A DNA stretch of 18,823 bases, taken from Alphaproteobacteria bacterium (GTDB lineage: Bacteria; Pseudomonadota; Alphaproteobacteria; Rhodobacterales; Rhodobacteraceae). This document shows positions 14,765-18,823 of this stretch, in pieces. Below the pieces are notes generated by a model that saw nothing but the letters and a program-made list of their open reading frames with translations, was not told the DNA's origin and did no database searches. How positions within the stretch are numbered: the first letter of the stretch is position 1; each line of letters opens with the position of its first letter. The stretch lies in assembly GCA_024277955.1 (NCBI GenBank), contig JAJRUE010000174.1:1-18823 (forward strand), given 5' to 3'. A program made the position numbers and the translations under genes.

Positions 14765-15136
14765 GTAAGGTTCGCCGCCGGCGACGGGCGCTATGCCGAA
14801 GGGCTGGACAGCGATATCCTGCAGTTCCTGCTGCGCCCCTGGCGCTGGCCCGATACCGCCGATCTCAAATGGTTTGCGCTTCTGGGGGCGGTTTCCGGGG
14901 TGATCGGCTATTCGCTGTCGCAGGCCTACCGGTCGGCCGCCGCCGCCACCATCGCCCCTTTCGAATACACCGCCCTGCCGCTGGCGATCTTCTGGGGCTG
15001 GGCGGTGTTTGCGGACTGGCCCGACGGGCGCGGGTTTCTTGGCGCAGCCCTGATCGCCGGGGCCGGCATCTACGTGTTCTGGCGCGAAGGCCGCACGCCG
15101 CGCCCGCCGGCCCGCCGACCCCTGCGCCGCTGGTAG
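14765..15136 (+). pseudogene. C-terminal remnant of a DMT/EamA-family transporter
   Basis: This open stretch encodes roughly the last 120 residues of a drug/metabolite transporter. The reading DLKWFALLGAVSGVIGYSL, a PFEYTALPLAIFWGW segment and FLGAALIAGAGIYVFW correspond to the last three membrane helices of the second EamA domain, and the end (RRPLRRW, stop TAG) looks natural. The first EamA domain and half of the second are missing. Upstream in the same frame are the palindromes and then recR, so there is no credible start; the only in-frame ATG is inside recR (14621). The cut falls directly at the right edge of the palindrome block. It might instead be translated from an alternative start as a short membrane protein, but nothing supports that. 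Confidence 0.75.
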
Positions 15137-15150
15137 GCCGCGAGCCGCCA

Positions 15151-15178
15151 AAGAAAAACCCCCGGACATCGCCGGGGG
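15151..15178 (-). terminator. Intrinsic terminator of trcR
   Basis: On the minus strand CCCCCGG-CGATGT-CCGGGGG is followed by TTTTTC. The stem begins about 54 nt after the trcR stop. No T-run follows on the plus strand. Confidence 0.88.
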
Positions 15179-15231
15179 CCTGCAGTCTTGCATCGTCCAG
15201 AGCGCGCGGGCGCCCCGACACGGCGGATGGA

Positions 15232-16002
15232 TCAGTCGCGCGGGTCCTTGCCGCCGGCTTCGTCATCGCCGTCGTCATCCTTGCTGTCGGGCAGGTTGAA
15301 GAAACTGTCCGCGTCGATCGGCTTTTCTTCTTCCTTCGGCTCGCGGTCATCGGTCAGGGTAAAGGTTTCCAGCCCGGAAATCGCGGTGGGGATGCGGGGC
15401 TCTTCCTCCATCACCAGGGACTGTTCGGTGCCCACCAGCTTGCGGCGTTCGTCGTCATCCATGACCCCGCCTTCCTTGGCCTTCCTGGCGGCGGCCTTTT
15501 GCACCGCGGCGTCCAGTTCGGACTGCTTGCACAGCCCCAATGCCACCGGGTCGATCGGCTGGATGTTGGCGATGTTCCAGTGGGTGCGCTCGCGGATCGC
15601 CTGGATCGTCGGCTTGGTGGTGCCCACCAGCTTGGAGATCTGCCCGTCGCTCAGTTCCGGGTGGAACTTGACCAGCCACAGGATCGAAGCCGGACGGTCC
15701 TGGCGCTTAGAAAGCGGCGTGTAGCGCGGGCCGCGGCGCTTGGTTTCGCCTTCGGCGGCGGGGTTGTATTTCAGCTGCAGCTTGTGCAGCGGATCCTTTT
15801 CCGCCTTGTCGATCTCTTCCTGGGTCAGCTGGTTGTTGGCAATCGGGTCGAACCCGCGCACCCCGGCGGCCACGTCGCCATCGGCGATGCCCTGCACCTC
15901 GAGCTCGTGCAGCCCGCAGAAATCGGCGATCTGCTTGAAGCTGAGCGTGGTGTTGTCCACCAGCCACACGGCGGTCGCTTTCGCCATCAACGGTTTGGCC
16001 AT
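15232..16002 (-). CDS. trcR: DUF1013 / TrcR-family cell-cycle transcriptional regulator
   Basis: This 256-aa protein belongs to the alphaproteobacterial DUF1013 family, now usually named TrcR, a predicted DNA-binding regulator. The N-terminus begins MAKPLMAKATAVWLVDNTTL; a helix-turn-helix-like unit (about 18-40: TTLSFKQIADFCGLHELEVQ) is followed by a conserved middle part, and a second similar unit appears at about 117-139 (LSDGQISKLVGTTKPTIQAI). The C-terminal third is charged, ending with an acidic tail (about 219-256). AAGGAG 7 nt before the ATG fixes the start. It is divergent from the RNase T2 gene and has its own terminator, so it is probably monocistronic. Family recognition is strong; the regulatory targets cannot be inferred from this window. 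Confidence 0.88.
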   Translation of the reverse strand: MAKPLMAKATAVWLVDNTTLSFKQIADFCGLHELEVQGIADGDVAAGVRGFDPIANNQLTQEEIDKAEKDPLHKLQLKYNPAAEGETKRRGPRYTPLSKRQDRPASILWLVKFHPELSDGQISKLVGTTKPTIQAIRERTHWNIANIQPIDPVALGLCKQSELDAAVQKAAARKAKEGGVMDDDERRKLVGTEQSLVMEEEPRIPTAISGLETFTLTDDREPKEEEKPIDADSFFNLPDSKDDDGDDEAGGKDPRD

Positions 16003-16128
16003 GTCCTGTCTCCTTTGACAATTACCTGCTTCGCCGGGGAAAACGGCTGTTCCGGGGCTGGAACCAATCCTCGTTTTCGGGGAAGTTGGGCTTCATATAG
16101 TCCCGTTGCCTGCAAAGGAAAAGAGAAA

Positions 16129-16758
16129 ATGCGCCTGCTGATCGCAATCCTGCTGATGACCGGGCTGGCGCGCGCCCAGGGCGAAGCCGCCGGCGCGTTC
16201 GATTATTACGTGCTGTCGCTGTCCTGGTCGCCCAACTGGTGCGCGCTCGAAGGCGATGCGCGCGGCGCGCCGCAATGCGCCGACGGGGCCGGGTTCGGCT
16301 GGGTGCTGCACGGGCTCTGGCCGCAGTATGACCGGGGCTGGCCCAGCTACTGCCGCACCGACGCGCGCGACCCGTCGCGGGCGCAAACCGCAGCGATGGC
16401 CGATATCATGGGCGCGCCGGGGGCCGCCTGGTATCAGTGGAAAAAGCACGGCCGCTGTTCCGGACTGTCGGCCACGGCCTATTTCGACGCCGCCCGAAAG
16501 GCCTACGATGCGGTGGTGCGCCCGCAGGTGTTCCGGCGGCTGACCACGCCGGTCCGGCTGCCGGCAGGCGTGGTGGAACAGGCCTTTCTCAAGGAAAACC
16601 CGCAGCTGAGCGCCGACATGCTGACGGTGACCTGCAAGGCCGGCGCGGTGCAAGAGGTACGCCTGTGCCTGAGCCGCGACCTGGCCCCGCGCCGATGCGG
16701 GGCCGACGTGGTGCGCGACTGCACCCTGGACCAGGCCCTGTTCGCGCCGCTGCGCTGA
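16129..16758 (+). CDS. Secreted ribonuclease T2 family protein
   Basis: This is a 209-aa RNase T2-type enzyme expected to cleave RNA through 2',3'-cyclic phosphates in the periplasm or outside the cell. A short signal peptide (MRLLIAILLMTGLARA, cleavage about residue 16) precedes YVLSLSWSPNWC. The first active-site motif, HGLWPQY (H61), is intact. The second reads QWKKHGRC (103-110): H107 and K106 are kept, but the position normally holding Glu is Gln103. Eight cysteines (C38, C50, C75, C110, C169, C180, C190, C198) suggest disulfides, as expected for a secreted enzyme. AAGGA lies 9 nt before the ATG. A TATAGT (16096-16101) could be the -10 box, without a good -35. It is divergent from trcR. 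Confidence 0.92.
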   Translation: MRLLIAILLMTGLARAQGEAAGAFDYYVLSLSWSPNWCALEGDARGAPQCADGAGFGWVLHGLWPQYDRGWPSYCRTDARDPSRAQTAAMADIMGAPGAAWYQWKKHGRCSGLSATAYFDAARKAYDAVVRPQVFRRLTTPVRLPAGVVEQAFLKENPQLSADMLTVTCKAGAVQEVRLCLSRDLAPRRCGADVVRDCTLDQALFAPLR

Positions 16759-16821
16759 CCGGCACGGCAAGACCCGCGCGCGCGCCGCGACCGGGCGCGG
16801 GGAAAACCTGTTGCACAAAAG

Positions 16822-16860
16822 AAAAACGGGGCGGCCCTCCCCCTCCGAAAGGCCGCCCCG
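16822..16860 (-). terminator. Intrinsic terminator of the VPLPA-CTERM gene
   Basis: On the minus strand a 10-bp stem, CGGGGCGGCC / GGCCGCCCCG, with a 14-nt loop is followed by TTTTTCTTTT. It starts 24 nt after the stop at 16885. On the plus strand no T-run follows, so it is unlikely to serve the RNase T2 gene. Confidence 0.88.
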
Positions 16861-16884
16861 CCAAAACCCCTACCCGAGGTTCTG

Positions 16885-17571
16885 TCAGGCCTTTTTGCGG
16901 CGCCGGCGCAGCCCGACAAGGCTGACCAGGCCAAGGCCCAGCATGCCGGCCGCAGCCGGCAGCGGAACCTGGGACACCGTGACGATGTCCTGGTTGGTCC
17001 CCGATTTGAGGAAGGTAAGCCGGTAGCCCCCGGTTGCAGCCCCCGTCAGCGCCGACAAATAGGCATTCGCCTGGTTGATCACGGCGGCGCTGTAACGTGC
17101 CTGAGTGACCGAGAAGGATCCCCCCGCAAGGTTGAACCCCGACCCGGTGTCAGAGATGATTTCCCAAAGCGCGACCTGGAACGCCGCCCCCTGGATCGCC
17201 GTCGAGATACCGGCATAGGCGCTGGTAAACAGACGGTCGATGTTCAGGTCCACCGCCCCGCCGTAGCCCGAACTGGCTGCGGTGGTATAGGCGGTCCCGC
17301 TTTTCATGAACTGGGCGAGGTCGACGCAAAAGGCGACGAACTTGCCCAACCCGTTGTCACCGACCAGACGAAACGGGCCGGCAAAGACCCCGCCGGAATA
17401 CCCGGGCGAGGAAATCTGCAGATAGCGTGAAAGGTTTGGCGACCCGAACGCGGTGCCCCCCTGGTAGGTCACGTTGACGGTCGCCGCCGATGCGGCTCCG
17501 GCGGATGAAAATGCCAGCAAACCGGCAAAGGACGCCGCCGCCGCGGCGCGTGAAATAAATTTGAGCAGCAT
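16885..17571 (-). CDS. VPLPA-CTERM sorting domain protein (exosortase substrate)
   Basis: This is a 228-aa exported protein with an N-terminal signal peptide (hydrophobic 9-30, ASA cleavage) and a C-terminal VPLPA-CTERM signal: VPLPA at 202-206, a hydrophobic helix and a basic end, RRRRKKA. In Rhodobacterales such tails are processed by a dedicated exosortase, and the substrates are usually surface or matrix proteins. The body is Gly/Ser/Ala-rich with one cysteine (FCVDLAQF, about 82) and an ALWEI segment (134-138), a pattern seen in other PEP-CTERM-like proteins of unknown function. AAGGGGG 7 nt before the ATG fixes the start, although the frame is open to 17949. It has its own terminator. 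No exosortase gene lies in this window. Confidence 0.9.
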   Translation of the reverse strand: MLLKFISRAAAAASFAGLLAFSSAGAASAATVNVTYQGGTAFGSPNLSRYLQISSPGYSGGVFAGPFRLVGDNGLGKFVAFCVDLAQFMKSGTAYTTAASSGYGGAVDLNIDRLFTSAYAGISTAIQGAAFQVALWEIISDTGSGFNLAGGSFSVTQARYSAAVINQANAYLSALTGAATGGYRLTFLKSGTNQDIVTVSQVPLPAAAGMLGLGLVSLVGLRRRRKKA

Positions 17572-18205
17572 GTCATTTCCCCCTTGGGATGAACACTCGT
17601 ACCAACACAGACACACAGAACGAAAAGCCCTGCGCCTTACTTCTGCCCCGTTCTTGCCTGAAAACGAACACGAACCGCAAGAGTCTTTGTCGCCAACGCA
17701 GTGTTTCCTGATCGCGTTCCAACCGGCAGGCGTCTGGGGACGGGGCGACGTTTGCCCCCTTGTTGGGTCTCCAGAATCCCGCGGCGCGGTTAATTTTTTG
17801 CTAGTCCGGCAGGGGTGCCCCCGGTGCCGGGGCGGTTTACCCCCATGATTTATAGCCGAAAAACCGATGCGGCGCGGCCTGCGCGCATCTGTTTGCGCCA
17901 AGTTTTCAAGCCTTGCGCCATGCAGGAATGTCCAGGCCGTCAGCCGCAAAAACCCCGGTTTTGGTCAGGATGCCGCAGGGATTTCATGGCGTCTTCAGTC
18001 ATTCCGAAATTGGAAACAGTTTTAATATTTTTCCGCGACTGTTTCCATTTCGGGAAAATCCATGACCCCGACATGCGGAATTTCCAAGGCAAACTCACCG
18101 CGCACCACCGCCCGCGACCGCAATTCTCGCCGTGCTTTCCCCCCCGGCAGCCGGGCCGCGAGCGCCTCGATCCTGCCACATTTCGCGCCTGTCGCGCAGG
18201 TCCGG
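17572..18205. other. 634-bp intergenic region, AT-rich in part, no convincing gene
   Basis: It lies between the VPLPA-CTERM gene and the 3' end of the quinone oxidoreductase gene, so it carries the VPLPA gene's promoter region. I find no clear sigma-70 promoter. It holds a GC hairpin (CCCCGG-TG-CCGGGG near 17819-17832), an AT-rich run (TTAATTTTTTGC near 17790) and the long inverted repeat at 18002-18055. Open frames on both strands lack starts with ribosome sites and look like chance. Confidence 0.6.
18002..18055. repeat. Long imperfect inverted repeat with AT-rich loop
   Basis: Arms CCGAAAT-T-GGAAACAGT (18004-18020) and ACTGTTTCC-ATTTCGG (18038-18053) pair over 16 bp with one bulged T, plus one G-T and one T-A pair outside. 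The 17-nt loop is AT-rich (TTTAATATTTTT). No T-run follows on either strand, so it is not an ordinary terminator. Confidence 0.8.
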
Positions 18206-18823
18206 CTATCCCACCTCGAGCACGATCTTGCCAACGTGTTCCGCATCCTCGAGCCGCACATGCGCCCGCGCCGCCTGGGCCAGCGGAAAGGCGCTGTCCA
18301 TGACTGGCCCGATCCGGCCCGCCGCCAGCAACGGCCAGACGGTTTCGCACAGCTCGTCGGCAATGCGCGCCTTGGCCAGGTCGGATTGCGGGCGCAGGGT
18401 GGACCCGGTCACTGTCTGGCGGCGCATCATCAGCGGCGCAAGGTTCAACTCGGCCCGGGGGCCTTGCAGAAACGCGATCTGCACCAGCCGCCCGTCTTCG
18501 GCCAGCGCCTTGAGGTTGCGCGCGATATAGTCGCCGCCCACCATGTCGAGGATCACGTTCGCTCCGCCGACGCCGCGCATCATCTCGACGAAATCGCCTT
18601 CGCGGTAGTTCACCGCCATTTCCGCCCCCAGCGCGATGCAGGCGGCGCATTTTTCGTCGGACCCGGCGGTGGCAAAGACCCGCGCGCCAAACACATGCGC
18701 CAGCTGGATCGCCGTGGTGCCGATGCCCGAGGTGCCGCCGTGCACCAGGACACGTTCACCGGCGCGCAGACCCGCGCGCATGAACAGGTTGGACCAGACC
18801 GTGAAAAAGGTTTCCGGCAGGCA
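18206..18823 (-). CDS. NAD(P)H:quinone oxidoreductase, zeta-crystallin / PIG3-like MDR family (5' end cut by window)
   Basis: This is a medium-chain reductase that uses NADPH to reduce quinones or enones. About 205 C-terminal residues are visible; the N-terminal GroES-like domain lies beyond the right edge. The visible part starts LPETFFTVWSNLF, conserved in PIG3-type quinone oxidoreductases. The Rossmann fold follows with VHGGTSGIGTTAIQLA (nucleotide-binding glycine motif) and RVFATAGSDEKC. The C-terminal helix and strand pattern (VMDSAFPLAQAARAHVRLE, HVGKIVLEV) is typical; the stop is TAG. No zinc-binding cysteines are present in the visible part, as expected for this subfamily. The frame is intact to the window edge. 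The natural substrate cannot be told from sequence. Confidence 0.9.
   Translation of the reverse strand, partial: CLPETFFTVWSNLFMRAGLRAGERVLVHGGTSGIGTTAIQLAHVFGARVFATAGSDEKCAACIALGAEMAVNYREGDFVEMMRGVGGANVILDMVGGDYIARNLKALAEDGRLVQIAFLQGPRAELNLAPLMMRRQTVTGSTLRPQSDLAKARIADELCETVWPLLAAGRIGPVMDSAFPLAQAARAHVRLEDAEHVGKIVLEVG

Noticed and set aside
17575..17949. N-terminal extension of the VPLPA-CTERM protein
   Set aside because: A strong ribosome site and a normal signal peptide start at 17571; the extension would bury the signal peptide.
18022..18205. Short minus-strand frame after the quinone oxidoreductase gene, ending in the loop of the inverted repeat
   Set aside because: The last residues (GEFALEIPHVGVMDFPEMET) look protein-like, but there is no ribosome site or clear start and I recognise no family.
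1..18823. Defence island, prophage, CRISPR, toxin-antitoxin or secondary-metabolite cluster
   Set aside because: No integrase, transposase, nuclease-helicase, repeat-spacer array, paired small toxin genes or large biosynthetic enzymes were found; nearly every gene belongs to a known housekeeping or transport family.

Overview
The window is a stretch of GC-rich alphaproteobacterial chromosome, most likely from the order Rhodobacterales (Rhodobacteraceae/Roseobacter type). The pointers are a membrane-anchored CycM-type cytochrome c, a DUF1013/TrcR cell-cycle regulator, a VPLPA-CTERM surface protein, a monofunctional prephenate dehydratase, the dnaX-ybaB-recR cluster and a short SRP RNA. Placement rests on recognising these protein families, not on a database search. 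No phage, conjugative element, CRISPR array, transposase or tRNA is visible. Most of the window is ordinary core genome.

Layout. 1-3932 (minus) is a yejA-yejB-yejE peptide ABC-importer operon that runs off the left edge inside yejE. 3933-4282 holds a dispersed repeat, a weak promoter and the cycM terminator. cycM (minus) and pheA (plus) are divergent at 4804/4923. pheA converges with an SRPBCC-domain gene so tightly that their stop codons abut. The SRPBCC gene follows nudC on the minus strand. A CRP/FNR-like inverted repeat lies between nudC and a divergent cpdB-like nucleotidase gene that seems to start at TTG.

9429-9602 is a complete small-RNA unit (promoter, SRP RNA ffs, intrinsic terminator). 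rsmJ and an agmatinase-family gene follow on the plus strand, with a small three-helix membrane protein gene converging from the right. dnaX, ybaB and recR run rightwards; ybaB and recR are separated by 4 nt.

After recR comes a block of strong palindromes, immediately followed by the C-terminal remnant of a DMT/EamA transporter. trcR (minus, with terminator) and an RNase T2 gene (plus) are divergent. A VPLPA-CTERM protein gene (minus, with terminator) has a 634-bp upstream intergenic region that contains an AT-rich long inverted repeat. The right edge cuts a zeta-crystallin-type quinone oxidoreductase gene.

Functional links. yejABE(F) imports peptides. ffs, rsmJ, dnaX, ybaB and recR are information-processing genes. 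cpdB-like, nudC and RNase T2 all degrade nucleotides or RNA but are not one operon. I found no convincing undescribed multi-gene system. The least explained signals are the palindrome block at the transporter remnant, the two-copy 60-bp intergenic repeat with compensating stem changes, the inverted repeat near 18.0 kb and the operator-like box before cpdB.
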